Assembly: GCA_037042185.1 (NCBI GenBank)
Contig: JAXQJY010000028.1
Coordinates: 1,798,001-1,862,000, forward strand
DNA length: 64,000 nt
Direction of reading: 5' to 3'
Source of the DNA: Sordariomycetes sp. S80-01Y
Taxonomy: Eukaryota > Ascomycota > Sordariomycetes
Made by a program: the position numbers and the translations under genes. Below, in pieces: positions 23,101 to 34,106 of the stretch; the first letter of the stretch is position 1; each line of letters begins with the position of its first letter. A model generated the notes under the pieces. That model saw only the letters and a list, made by a program, of their open reading frames with translations. It was not told the origin of the DNA and ran no database searches.

Positions 23101-23539
23101 CCGCTTGGAGGCAGACCGTTGTCGTGAGGTACAAAAGCGTGACGTCGTGATGGCGGATATCATCGTGCTCCTCTACAAGCGCGTAGAACAACAGATGACG
23201 CTTCCGCAGGGCATGCCCGACATGAACCAAATGCTTAACCCCAACGGCGGCCTAGATGCCGGTCTTGGAAACGACGTCTCCCTCGACGCCGTCATGCAGA
23301 ATATGCAAAACAACGGCGACGCGACGCTCGACCTCGGCAACGCCGACACCGGCGGCCTTGGCCTGACTGGAGACCTTGATGGCGAGCTAGGCGCCGGCGA
23401 CGCTATGGATGCGTTCGGCGCGGACATACCCATGGGCACAGGCAACGACACCGAAGACATCTTTGGCGGGCTTGACACGAATCTGGAGGGCATGGATATG
23501 GATACCATTAATTGGGGAGAAGGGGGCATAGGTATCTAA
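20199..23539 (+). CDS. MED5: Mediator complex tail subunit Med5 (Nut1)
   Basis: Med5/Nut1 is a tail-module subunit of the Mediator co-activator that links transcription factors to RNA polymerase II. Exons 20199-22350 and 22401-23539 give 1096 aa. The family is recognised from the N-terminal block LAFWADFTKRCIIHRLDVQT, the long helical body without other domains, and the C-terminal part with DALRLEADRCREVQKRDVVM. The C terminus is rich in Asp, Gly, Asn and Met (LGNADTGGLGLTGDLDGELG and following), typical of the low-complexity tail of filamentous fungal Med5. The single 50-nt intron (22351-22400) splits a Tyr codon and restores the frame exactly. Assignment rests on recalled family similarity and length. 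Confidence 0.88.
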
Positions 23540-24112
23540 GAGAGTCATGCTCCAGGCGATCATCGGCGTTGGACCTTGTTTCAAGAATATGGAACCCCGT
23601 TGGTTCACTTAGACCTCATATGCTTGATTGGGAATTATATTCAGGGGCAGGATTTAGGGCGAAGGGTGTCATGGAAGCAAAATGGTTGTCACTTAGAAGC
23701 AAGGCGTTTGGTTAGGAAGTGTTAACCACTATGTACCAGAGAGGCTCAGCAGGACATACTGATCGTCATGGGTCCTAAATTCCCACCTCGCATGAATGGT
23801 AGAGTGACTCTTCACAGGGGTTGGAGCTTTATGCCGCGGTCACTACACCTTGTGAAATGCATAAATGCATCACCATTTCCAGGGTCCTCCCGATGAGGCC
23901 AGATCTCAATGTGGGGAAAGCTCGTGGCGCAAGCCGGCTCGCGCCACACGAATCTCCCCTACGAGCTTCCTTCCAACATCCACTCGCGCCACCAACCTCC
24001 TCCCTTTGGCCCTCACCACTACATCTCATATCCCCAATTGCCTCCCGTCGGACCGTCTTTCAGCAGATTCGAGCTGTAAGACCTCTGTCTCTCTCATCTC
24101 TCTTCCGCCAAT
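23540..24112. other. intergenic region between MED5 and the IRC22-like gene
   Basis: 573 bp. The right half is strongly C-rich with CTC/CCT tracts, consistent with the leader of the next gene. Short open frames across it are not supported. Confidence 0.4.
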
Positions 24113-25030
24113 ATGCTGTTCAAGTCCTCTCTCCTGGCCGTGCTGGCCACCCAGGTCCTCGGCGCATTCGCCCAGGTATGGCACCAGCTCCCCCTCCCTC
24201 ACACTAGACCTCCAGCCCATTGACTTTCTTTTCTTCTTTAGGGCTCTGACGCCGGCACCTCCCCTGCCAATGGCGCCCCCCAGATCGCCGCCGACGTGAC
24301 GACCTCGTTCCCGGAAGCCGACATCTTCGGCGTTAAGCTTGTCAACAACCGCCCCACCAAGGCCTTCATCACCATCTCCAACCACGACACCTCGTCCCTC
24401 AACGTGGCCTTCGTCGCGGGCTCCCTGCTCTCGACCAAGCCCCAGGCCGAGGATGCGCCGGCGTGGCAGAGCATCGTGCGCAACCTGACGGCTGTGCAGT
24501 ACGCCGTCGACGTGCCCGCCGGCGAGACCAAGGAGCTGCCCTTTAGCTTCGCGCTGGACATGCAGCCGCAGGACGTGCGCGTGCAGTTGACGGCCGTGGT
24601 CATGAATGACAAGGGGGAGATCTTCCAGGTGCAAGCTGCGGACGAGGTCGCCGCGGTCGTGGAGGCGCCCGTCAGCTTCTTTGACCCTCAGATGTACGTT
24701 CACCTCGCCACACATCCCCGCCTATGCAAATCGAGAAAAGGCTAACAACTTTACAGCATCTTCCTATACCTCTTCCTCTCCGGAGCTTTCGCTGGGATCC
24801 TCTACTTCGTTTACAAGACCTGGATCGAGGCCCTCTTCCCCGCGTCCTCCACCGCCAAGCGTCCCGCCGGTCAGCCCAAGACGCCCCGTAAGGAGATTTC
24901 CAGCCCCATCGAAGTCACAGCCTCGTCCGTCGACCCTAAGAGCGTCGACCAGAGCTGGATTCCCGACCACCACATGAACAGGCCCAGTGCGAGGAGGGTG
25001 AAGAGCGGAGCCAGTGCTAAGAAGGCCTAA
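24113..25030 (+). CDS. IRC22: IRC22 / translocon-associated protein alpha-like ER membrane protein
   Basis: Type I ER membrane protein related to the alpha subunit of the TRAP (SSR) complex at the Sec61 translocon. Exons 24113-24175, 24242-24693 and 24757-25030 give 262 aa. The first exon encodes only the signal peptide MLFKSSLLAVLATQVLGAFA plus one residue. A beta-rich lumenal domain follows (FGVKLVNNRPTKAFITISNH; NLTAVQYAVDVPAG, with a likely N-glycosylation site Asn-Leu-Thr). One membrane span, IFLYLFLSGAFAGILYFVYK, begins at the third exon. The cytosolic tail is basic (RRVKSGASAKKA). Topology and order match the family. The exact cellular role in fungi is poorly known. Confidence 0.86.
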
Positions 25031-25306
25031 GCGAAGACAACCACGAGGGAAGTGGCTTCGTCGAGAGATGAAGCTACGTGTCCACGACCTATCATGGTGG
25101 GCTGAGCCATGAAAACAGGGTCTCTGTAGAGGGGTTACCTGGTACTGTAGTAGTAGTATCTGCAGCGGGGTTCAAGAGGTTAGACAATACTTCATCTGGT
25201 CTCCCCCTCCGGCAGTAGCATTGTACAAGTGTGCGTGTAGCACCACACCAAGCAAAAATTCGAGGCTTAATTTGCCGTGTACAAGATCGTTTGCACTTAT
25301 TGATCG

Positions 25307-28069
25307 CTACATGACCGAGCAATCCATTCCATACATCGCCTTCTCTACCTTTTTCCTCACCTGATACCAATCAGCCCTTCTCTGCGCATACTCCAACACC
25401 TCCTCCGCACGGAACACGCCTCCAAAGCGATCTCCATCCGCGATGACCGTCGCCATATCCTTCGCATGGCTAGGGTCAATCAGGTAGATCTGGCTGAGCT
25501 CCCTCAGCGCCCTGAAGTACGCCAGGAGGTCGGGGTTGCGCAGCGTGCGGATGTAGTCAAAGTACAGGTTCATGTCCGCAATTAGGGAGATGGCGCCTTC
25601 GGTGGATATCCGCTGGCGTTTGAGATGCTTGCATATGGCGGTGAAGAGGCGCAGACCGACCTCGCCGTTGAAGACGTCAAGCATGGATTTGTCGGTTGTG
25701 CCGGTCAGCATCTTGGTGTGGCTCGAGACGAGCTCCACGATGCGCTTTGCCGTTGGGGTGGGACCGATGTCTGGCTCGCCCGACGGGGCTGGCTTGTCCG
25801 TGACAGGGACGGGAGCGGTGCTGGAGGAGTTGATGGGGTTGTAGTCGGTGGGCTGTTGCATAGTGCCGTGGAGGTACTCAACTTCATCCATCAGCACGTC
25901 AATGCCCTTGTTCAGACCAGCTGCGACGCTTTCGTCGAGCATCTGCTCGAACTTCTTCTTTGCGAGGCCCGAAGGGTCAAGAAAGTCATTCTTATCGGCG
26001 ATTTTTGGCCCGGCAACCTGTTGCTCGTAGAACAAATCCACCATCTGCGAAATCAGATCACCCACGTTGACGAGCTCGATGAAAGTGACAAGGGGCGCGA
26101 CACCCTGCCTGTTATGATCGCTGACTTCGCGGGGGTTGTAATGGGAAAGGTGGCCCACTGCTCGGTCAAAGCCCGTCTTGACGTGTTGTTGTCCAAGAAT
26201 GCGAAGGAGTACCACGAAGATGTTGGCGCATTGCTCTTTTGCTTCTTCTCCTACCTGCCCGCCCAGACGCATGAACACTGCTGCTCGGCCCAAAGATGCC
26301 TTGGCCGCGTGCACGAGGTTGAGTGCGACTTCGATGCTGAAGAGAGATTTGATTCCCTCAAGCTTGTTGGCCATGATGGCAGCTTTGGCGGCGAGTTCAT
26401 CGGTTGGAGCCTTATCTGGCAATGGGCTCTTCCGACCGTCTACCATGCTAGGAGTGTCCGGCCTGGATGGCTGCAACGTCGGTGTTTGCAAGCCATTAGC
26501 GGATGGCGTCGTTTGCTTGGCAGATGATGTTGATGTTGTAGCAAAAGGAGAGCCTATGCTCGGGAGGACTGTGACGGGCATCATTACGACTTTCTTGAAA
26601 GAACTCAGGAAGTCCTTCTTATCCGCTGAGCGGTTGATGTTGGACATGTAGAAAGACTCGAGCGATGAGTCCTGTTCAAGGAGTTGCCTGTCCCAGTGGG
26701 ACACCTCAGTTTCGGCGTGCTTTGTGAAGAATTCCAGCTCTTCTTGAAGATAGAGATCCAGATGAGGCTCGAAGACCATCAGTGTGAGATTCTTGGCCTT
26801 CTCGAGGACATCTTCTTTCGAGCCCTTCGGTGGATTGACTGATTGGAAGAAGAGTAAAGTTTGCTCGAATATGCCTGACACGGCCTTCAGGTAAGCCGCG
26901 TTGCTGCGATCATGCGCTTCGTCGAAAAGTGGTGTTGTATACTCCATAATAATATCATCCTTGACTCTTTCCAAGAACGGCCAGAAAACGGCCTCAGCCT
27001 GTGGGAATATACGCTCCATGACGGCCGATTGGTCGTTGACCTTTGCCAGCAGCACCTCAAAGAAGGTCCGCGAGGGATCCAAAGTGACCGAATCCGGGAT
27101 TGCCCGACTCAAACAGTTGATTGGGTTGAACTGTAGCTCCTGGTCGTCGAAGATGGGGTGTTTCTGTATGAACAGCTCCAAGGCTCGTTGCCCGCCGTTG
27201 AGCACGTGCAGCACTGTTGCGTATCTCTTCATCCGACCATCGACGTCCCAGAACTCGTATCCTTGCTCAAATTCCCTCAGCACCGCGCCCTCAAATATTC
27301 CCATCATGCCATCCAACTTTTCCTCTCTTGCTAGGCATCCCTCGGACCAGTCTGCGCCCTTTGCGAACCGCTGTAAATTCGCCAGCATCTTTGCCTGGCG
27401 CTCCGGGTCGCGAAACGCCTTGAAGATTACAGGATCGGCATGCGACTTGGCCCGTGAAAGATCAAAGTAGAAAGGCGCGAGCGCACCATATATCTTCCCA
27501 AACTCTTGCCTCGCGGCGCCTCGTATGGACCTGGCCTTTGCAAACACATCGAGATACGCTTCCGGGTCGCTCGTGGGATCCTTCTTCGCATTGGACCCTC
27601 CTATCGCCATCGTCTCAAAGCCGTCTTGTATTGTCTGACTTGTCCTCTCCCGGTGCGGTGATTCTGGCTCGTCGCCCGTCGCATCAAATAGCGTCTCTGA
27701 TTTCCTTGGTGCGCCGTTCTGCGGGCCCTGCCCTTGTTTCTGAGCTTGCAGTTGCTGCTCCTTTGCCTTTGCTGCGGCTTCCCTCCTCCGTCTAACACCA
27801 TCCTCCCACCGCTTCCGGGCCTCGGCCTCATCCCAGCATCCCATCGCTCTCAACCGGGACACCCATCTCGTGTCGTCGTACACCATGTCTTGCATGCGGC
27901 GGGACGTGCGGGCGAAACGCATCTGATCGACGATGGGGAGATAGTCGAGGATGGCGACGAGGATCTCGGCGGGGAGCGAGGCGCGGGAGTCGACCATCTC
28001 GGTGGCTTTGAGGGCGTTGAGGATGGAGGCGCCGCCGGATGGGCGCGACGACTTCTGTCTGCCATACAT
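25307..28069 (-). CDS. RCY1: F-box protein of the Rcy1 / Sec10-like recycling family
   Basis: Single-exon 920-aa protein with an N-terminal F-box (SLPAEILVAILDYLPIVDQM, about residues 31-50) followed by a long helical region like exocyst Sec10 (YLDVFAKARSIRGAAR onwards; late block HVKTGFDRAVGHLSHY). In yeast, Rcy1 acts with Skp1 in endosome-to-Golgi membrane recycling. The C terminus ends Cys-Ser-Val-Met, a CAAX box, as yeast Rcy1 is also prenylated; this is a good sign of full length. I start at the ATG at 28069 (MYGRQKSSRPSGG), not the upstream in-frame one at 28183, because the extra 38 residues look like leader. Residues about 105-160 are a charged linker (RRRREAAAKAKEQQLQAQKQ). Confidence 0.88.
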   Translation of the reverse strand: MYGRQKSSRPSGGASILNALKATEMVDSRASLPAEILVAILDYLPIVDQMRFARTSRRMQDMVYDDTRWVSRLRAMGCWDEAEARKRWEDGVRRRREAAAKAKEQQLQAQKQGQGPQNGAPRKSETLFDATGDEPESPHRERTSQTIQDGFETMAIGGSNAKKDPTSDPEAYLDVFAKARSIRGAARQEFGKIYGALAPFYFDLSRAKSHADPVIFKAFRDPERQAKMLANLQRFAKGADWSEGCLAREEKLDGMMGIFEGAVLREFEQGYEFWDVDGRMKRYATVLHVLNGGQRALELFIQKHPIFDDQELQFNPINCLSRAIPDSVTLDPSRTFFEVLLAKVNDQSAVMERIFPQAEAVFWPFLERVKDDIIMEYTTPLFDEAHDRSNAAYLKAVSGIFEQTLLFFQSVNPPKGSKEDVLEKAKNLTLMVFEPHLDLYLQEELEFFTKHAETEVSHWDRQLLEQDSSLESFYMSNINRSADKKDFLSSFKKVVMMPVTVLPSIGSPFATTSTSSAKQTTPSANGLQTPTLQPSRPDTPSMVDGRKSPLPDKAPTDELAAKAAIMANKLEGIKSLFSIEVALNLVHAAKASLGRAAVFMRLGGQVGEEAKEQCANIFVVLLRILGQQHVKTGFDRAVGHLSHYNPREVSDHNRQGVAPLVTFIELVNVGDLISQMVDLFYEQQVAGPKIADKNDFLDPSGLAKKKFEQMLDESVAAGLNKGIDVLMDEVEYLHGTMQQPTDYNPINSSSTAPVPVTDKPAPSGEPDIGPTPTAKRIVELVSSHTKMLTGTTDKSMLDVFNGEVGLRLFTAICKHLKRQRISTEGAISLIADMNLYFDYIRTLRNPDLLAYFRALRELSQIYLIDPSHAKDMATVIADGDRFGGVFRAEEVLEYAQRRADWYQVRKKVEKAMYGMDCSVM

Positions 28070-28539
28070 GGCGGTTGATTGGGGTGTTTTAGTGTCAAGG
28101 GGGAGAAATAGAATCAACCGCCGTCTCGAAAGGTTAAAGGGAGGACAATCATGGCTGTGGGACGTTGGGAAAGTTAATGGCAAAGTTGAAGATGGAGGTC
28201 AGAAATGGCAGGGGTTAGCTGCGGCCGTGATGTCGAGGTTCAACTTGGGGGAGACAAGCTGGCTTGTGACTGGTGGAGCTCATCTGAGCACCACTGACAT
28301 CAAAACCAACTCACATCACAGGCAACATAACTTGCAACTGAATTGGACCGTATTGTCTGTTAGTTTGTGTGCCCAATGTTCTATATACAATTCATGACGC
28401 CGCTAGAATTCGATATGCCGCCCCTTACTCCTCCCTGTGGTATCAGTTGGTGATATCCAAACCATGCCTCAAGCTCCTCATGCAGCGCATCAGTTGGTGA
28501 TACACGAGCTTTTCTCCTTTTCAGTCCTCGTCTCCCTCC
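28070..28539. other. RCY1 promoter and aspartokinase 3' flank
   Basis: 470 bp between two genes on the minus strand. It contains two copies of a short direct repeat, ATCAGTTGGTGATA (about 28441-28456 and 28488-28502). No gene seen. Confidence 0.4.
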
Positions 28540-30383
28540 TCAGTCGTCTAGAAAGGTGAACAGATGCGTGTGTAGGACATTCATCGCCCGCGTGGCATCT
28601 TGCGAATCAATGACACAAGATATGTTGATCTCACTGGCACCTGTACACAAGTCAGCAATCGACATTCGCCTCTGGGATCCGTCCAGACTAACCCTGCGAG
28701 ATCATTTCCAAGTTGATGAGATGCTCTCCCAAAACCGAGAACATCCTCCCCGCAATGCCGACCATCTGCCTCATTTCGGCGCCCACCAGACTCAAAATGG
28801 CCATGTTCGAGCTGATGCTCACCTCACCACATTCCTCCAACTCCACCTGCGCAGCCTCGATGTGATCCAGCTGCAGGCTACTCGAATGAATCGCCAGCGA
28901 GACGTGAACCTCTGATGTAGAGATCAGGTCCACGGACACGGAGTGCTTGTCCAGGATACTGAACACGCGCGCGAAGAAGCCGTGCGAGATGGAGCGCTTG
29001 TTGGAGTGGATGTTGATGATGCTGATGTGGTCTTTGATCGTAACAGCCGTGGGTCGCTTGGGTTTTCGGACGGGCGAGCCGGAAAGGGAGCGGTTGCGGT
29101 TGTGTGGTTGATGTTGAGGGCCGCCAATCTTTGGCGGAGGGTTCGCCTTGGGCACTACCAGGGTGCCGTTGCCACGCGGGTTGTTGACGTTCTTGATGCG
29201 GATGGGGATGGGAGGATCAGCATGAATGACCTGGTCCATGGTGAGATGGTGGATGACCTCGGAACCATAGAACGTCAACTCGGCAGCCTCGGAGGGGGTG
29301 ATACTCGACAACAGACTTGCCGTGGGCACCTTGCTCGGGTCAGCAGTGAAGATACCGTCCACCTCCTTCCAGATTTGCAGCTCGCTCGCCCTCAGCCCAA
29401 CCGCGCAGAGAGCAGCACAAAGATCCGTGTAGCCCCTGCCGATATCTCCCTCCATCAGGCTCCCCGGCACGTTACCAAAGAATCCTGTAACAACGGGTAT
29501 CCGTCCCTCGCAAGCCAAAATCTTCTTGGCGAATGCCCGACTCGCCATCTGGTAGAATTCATGATCCAGCCTGTGCGCAGAGTCGTTGTGGAAGAGCTCA
29601 CAAAGGTCGACATACTCCGCCTCGACCCCCTGGCTTTTCAGCAGAGCCGTCATAAACATGCAGCTCAGCTTCTCACCAAAGCTCACGACACGGTCCTTTG
29701 AACGAGCATTGATCTCAAGGTTGAAGCGCTTGGCGGCAGCGATGTACTCGATGAGTTCCTGACATTCTGCCTTGACGCGCGAGATGAGCTCAGACTGCAG
29801 CTCGGGGGAGGAGATGAAGGTTTCCGAGGCGGTGATGTGGTCGGTGCATATGTGTGAGATGAGGGTGTTGGCTTCTTCGATGAGTTTGGCTTGGTCGTCC
29901 TCAGTGGCGCCGGCGGTATTGACGGAGCGTAGCTTTTCGTAGACACCAAGCAACCTGTGTCAAGTCAGGGTCGGTGTTCCCATCGCGAGACCTGCAGTGA
30001 AGCGCCATAAAGGTGTGGCGTGTCTCGACTCACCGACTGGTTGTGCCCTCGGCTTTCTTCCCTGTACTCCGCGCCGAGCAGACGACGACAACTCTGTTCT
30101 TGGATAGATATGCTCTGTGGTCTTCTGTCAGCTGTCAAATTCGTCGCAGCCTCCGCTTGCCGAGGCGCATCCCGAACCCCAAGATTTTGTCTCACGCTCC
30201 GGGGACGGACTGAGGGGCAGCGTACTTGACAATATCACGAGCAATCTGCCATCCGCGTCAGTCTTCCATGCGCTTCTCCGCGAGAGAGACGAGGCTCACC
30301 TTGTCCGGGAACTTGCCCACGCTCGTTCCGCCAAACTTCTGGACTACCCAGCCGAAGTCGGATGCGTTGCTCGCGGCCGCCAT
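28540..30383 (-). CDS. HOM3: aspartate kinase
   Basis: Catalyses ATP-dependent phosphorylation of L-aspartate, the first step to threonine, methionine and homoserine. Exons 30383-30300, 30245-30226, 30114-30034, 29954-28693 and 28640-28540 give 515 aa. The kinase signature WVVQKFGGTSVGKFP is in exon 1 (Lys16 to Val22). VVVVCSARSTGKKAEGTTSR is in exon 3. GYTDLCAALCAVGLRASELQ and WKEVDGIFTADPSKVP are in exon 4. The two C-terminal ACT domains (about residues 330-515) should carry the feedback site: VINIHSNK-type text reads here as IINIHSNKRSISHGFFARVF, and the second ends ISCVIDSQDATRAMNVLHTH. Exon 2 is a 20-nt microexon coding IleAlaArgAspIleVal plus two bases. An insert rich in Arg, Ser and Pro before the ACT region is typical of filamentous fungi. 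Confidence 0.95.
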
Positions 30384-31600
30384 CTTGTGCTGCGTGGTCC
30401 CTCGACAACTCTCGAAGTCGACTGTGCGGCCGAATGTTGAAAAAGGCCAAGTGCTTGCGTATGTAATGAGCGAAGGAAGAATCTGAGTAGGGTCAACAAG
30501 GCATGTGAGATGAGGTCCAGTGATAACATCTCTCTCACCTTAGTCACGGATTTTTTTCAACTCGGCTCCAACGCCCGTGGCCTTTAGTGGCTGCACGGCT
30601 TTTTCTGTCTTGTGATGAGTCGTGTCTCCTACGATTGGGCAGAGGCTGCTTTTCGCTGGAGCTGCGCCAGAAGTGAGCCAGTAAAATGGCTCAATTGATG
30701 GAGTGACGACAAGGTGGATTTTATAACAGATATCAAGGTGGGATGTCGGCGGGAGTGCAGTGCAGTTCTCCAACCACCTTCAGGTCCGTTGGGCAACGCA
30801 GACTTAGTAAAGGTGGTCATTGAAGGAGCACTACGGACAAAGCCCTTCCGGTGTGCTTTAAGTATCGGGGGTAAATGCCAATGTGGGCTTCCTGGGGCAT
30901 TCAATACTGCAAGTCCGGGAACGGACTGCAAACACGAATACGGCCGGTTGTATGTGACTCCAACTGGGCCCAGCCTATTGACCCAGCGTCCGTCTTCGGC
31001 TACTGTGGAACCGCGGCCACCAACTAAATGTCTTACCCTGTATCAACCTCATAGTCTCCTGATTGCAGTGTAATCGGATATCCCACAAGCGAAAGGCCAA
31101 GCAATTTTCACAGCACGTCTCAGTGGGGTATTGCCAGTTGCTTATGATGTCGTGTGTTCAGTCTTTTTTCTTCGAAACGCAAGTTGGTTTCTCCAGTTGA
31201 CTCACGCACCCGCACACACCAGCAACGCTGCGAAAGTCAAAGTCAAGACCGGCGGAAGACGCTCAGAACCGTTGAAGCAACAGTAATACAACATTCAAAG
31301 TATTTGCAAGAAGACGCCTGGCACAGTGCTCAGCCAACCAGCCCAATCAACAATCCAGAAGCGCCGGTCTCCAGATTCCAGAGAGACATGTATCCAACCC
31401 AACACCTAGTGATAATATCCCACACCCCCGACAGTATTACACCAAGATCTCGCAAGATAACCAGATATTTGCAATCCTCATTCATTCCGTCATTCGATCG
31501 TAGCCTGTCAAGGCGGCGGCGCACAATGGAGATATCGCAATGCCATAGCGCATGCCTGTGCTCATCGTGGATGAGCGAATGAATCTCTCAGCAGTTGCTC
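30384..31600. other. aspartokinase promoter and RFX gene 3' flank
   Basis: 1.2 kb between two minus-strand genes. Plus-strand open frames near 30714-31073 and 31154-31582 lack any domain-like features. No repeat or RNA gene seen. Confidence 0.4.
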
Positions 31601-34106
31601 CTACGATTGAACCAGACCTGACGTGCTTTCCATGTCCACATCAAGATCAGCCGCGTTGTCGGCAGGCCCGAAATTGAACTTATCCATAGGATAGTCCGTG
31701 TCCGGCGTCCTAATTCCTATCCCGCTATCATCGTGAATTTCTGGCGCTTCAGTGGGAGCTTCCTTATGCTGCTTGGGCGGAAAGGGGGCACGGTCAGACT
31801 GCCCCGGGGAAGCTGCGGCTGGGGCTTGAGGTGATTGCGTACGCTCGTTCTCCGCCGCAGATCCCTGGCGTCCGTTCTCTCGCGAAGCAGAAATGGCGCG
31901 AGAGCCCGCCGTGATCTCCCGGATGGTTTCGGTGCGGAGGAAGCCACCAGCTTCTGCCAGAAACCAAATCTCCTCGTCCAAGAAGACCTTGACAACCCAC
32001 CAGGAGCTGTAGCTAGGAACCACTCCCAAGGTCATGTCTCGAACGATGGTCGTTCCCACCCTCTCCACGCACCATGCGATGTCAGCGTGGGAGGCATAGG
32101 GGAATCGCTGCGGCAAACCAAGCAAGAAGCGCTCGAACCGCTCCAAGTGCGATTTCCCATCGTTGCCCCTGTCCTCGCCATTGATCGGAGCCGGGTATAG
32201 TTGCGTGTCAACGTCTGGACTGACATGTTCTGGACTCAGCAGATCTCTCATCTCTTCCACTAAGAGCCTGACCAAATCGTCCATTCCCCGCGTCGGGACA
32301 CACTCCGCAATTTTGCGAGGGTTGATCTTCTGAACCCAATCGGCAAACATTTGGTCTCGGTTGGCCCCATTCGACATTTCCCTGACCATGGCGTGGGCCG
32401 AGACATTGACGCGCAGCATGCGGTCTAATATGCCTGCGAATATGGTTGCAGGACCAATCTTTGCATCCAAAACGTGCTCAGGCTGCCCACGGAAGGACTC
32501 TTGTATGTGACCGACCAGCTGCTCTGCAATCTTCCTCATCGATGCCATCACTCGCTGCGGAATGACTTGATGGGACAGATGGGAGATGAGCCGTGTGCAT
32601 CGCTGATAGAGCATAATGTCGCACTTCTCGATCCACGCTGCTACCTTGGGATGCGCAAAGGTCCGCTGGACCGGCATTGTCAAGGTACCGTGAAAGCAAG
32701 CGTACAGGTGGAAGAAGCTTTTCTCTCTGCAGTATCGCAGACTCTCAATAATGGATGTACAGTGTGACCTGTAGAGTGCCATCAAAGATTGAGCGGCATC
32801 TGGATCCGTCTGCGGAGGCAGATACGGCGTGATATCTGGCAACACTACCGGTTCGGCGAGGTCGGCAGCTTTGTCCGCCTCTGTCATCAGTGACAGCTTG
32901 AGCGGCGTCTTTGCTGACGGTGCCGTCCAGTCGGTCTCTCTGCTAACCCTGGGTACATTGTATCGGCTGTGAGATCTCGACCCATTGCCTTCTGTTGGGG
33001 GGGCGCGAGTAGACGGGGCTTCGAGGAGGTCGGCAGGTGAAGGCAAGTGTCCAGCCCCGGGCTCATCGGCGGGATGAGTCGTAATCATACTGACATCCAT
33101 GTCGGTGTCCTTGTTGGTGAGGAAAGATAAGTTTTGAGTCGGTAGTGGAGCTTCGACATCCGCCGTGGGATGCTCTCGCAAGTCAAAGTTAACATAGTGG
33201 TATTTTGACTCGCCCCTGACTCCAAGTCGCCGCGTCTGCAGATTAGGAAACAGAATACGGACGAGTTTGCCGAAGCTTGCTGGATTCAACACAATCACAC
33301 GGTCATCAGAGCACCGCGACGCGTACATATGGTACACACGACCACGTGGCACTGAGTTCTTGCTCTCACAGCAGGCGGCATCCAGCCTAAAGGAGTCAGC
33401 AACTTGAATCAACAAGGGCCTTTGGAAAGCTTACCATAGCATCGCGTACAACTGTCGTTTCCGCTCTGCTTTTGGTCCCCTCTCGTTACCGCGGAGTTCG
33501 TTGGAAACGTCCTCCAGAGACCGCCCCCGATTGGCTTCAAAGAGCTCACGGAGTTCGCCGTCGCTGTTAGCCGTAGATCTCCTCTTTTTGTCCTTACGCG
33601 GCGCCTTCCTGTTCCCGTTCATGTGGCTGTCGTCCCCTGCCATCGCGCTATTGTCCATCAAGCTCAGGTTCGAGTCGTCCCAATTGGCAAGGCCATGTGG
33701 CATGACATGGCTTCCCATAGGCGGTGGTTGGGACATGCGCGCAGATATTGAGTTGCTGAAGTCATTGGGCCCAACCTGCTGCATTTGTCCTGAGGCGTGC
33801 ATCAACATTGTCTCGGGGTTGCCGCCCATGTGTTGCGCATTCATGAATTGACGCGGATCTTGCTGAGGATGCCCAGAAAACTGCCTTGAATAATGCTCAA
33901 GTTCCATGAAGTTGTGCTGTTCCAGGTTGGGTTGCGTGGTAATGCTGCGCGTCGATGTGGTCGAGTCTTGCGACTGGGGCCGTCTGTTTTGCGAGCCATG
34001 GCGCTCGGGGGCGGGGGGAGCGTCTGCTGTCGCGAGTTAGCGAACAATCCGAGAAGGAAAACACGTTCATTAATTCGAAGTGACTCGACGCACCTGTCTC
34101 CATCAT
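31601..34106 (-). CDS. RFX-family transcription factor
   Basis: Winged-helix RFX transcription factor of the fungal group that includes Acremonium CPCR1, Penicillium RFX1 and yeast Crt1. These act in development, DNA-damage response or secondary metabolism depending on species. Exons 34106-34094, 34026-33435 and 33386-31601 give 796 aa. The RFX DNA-binding domain straddles intron 2: RQLYAMLW, then VPRGRVYHMYASRC, NPASFGKLVRILFPNLQTRR and LGVRGESKYHYVNFDLRE. Upstream lies a Gln/Met/Asn-rich region. Downstream are a long helical region and an acidic tail (ADLDVDMESTSGLV). Exon 1 is only 13 nt (two Met, Glu, Thr and one base), and exon 2 has a tandem CAGCAG acceptor that can add or omit one residue. 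The downstream Met in MELEHYSRQ is a fallback start if exon 1 is wrong. Confidence 0.88.

Noticed and set aside
23821-24207. Plus-strand frames of 128-144 codons before the IRC22-like gene
   Set aside because: They are C-rich leader sequence overlapping the true first exon in other frames.
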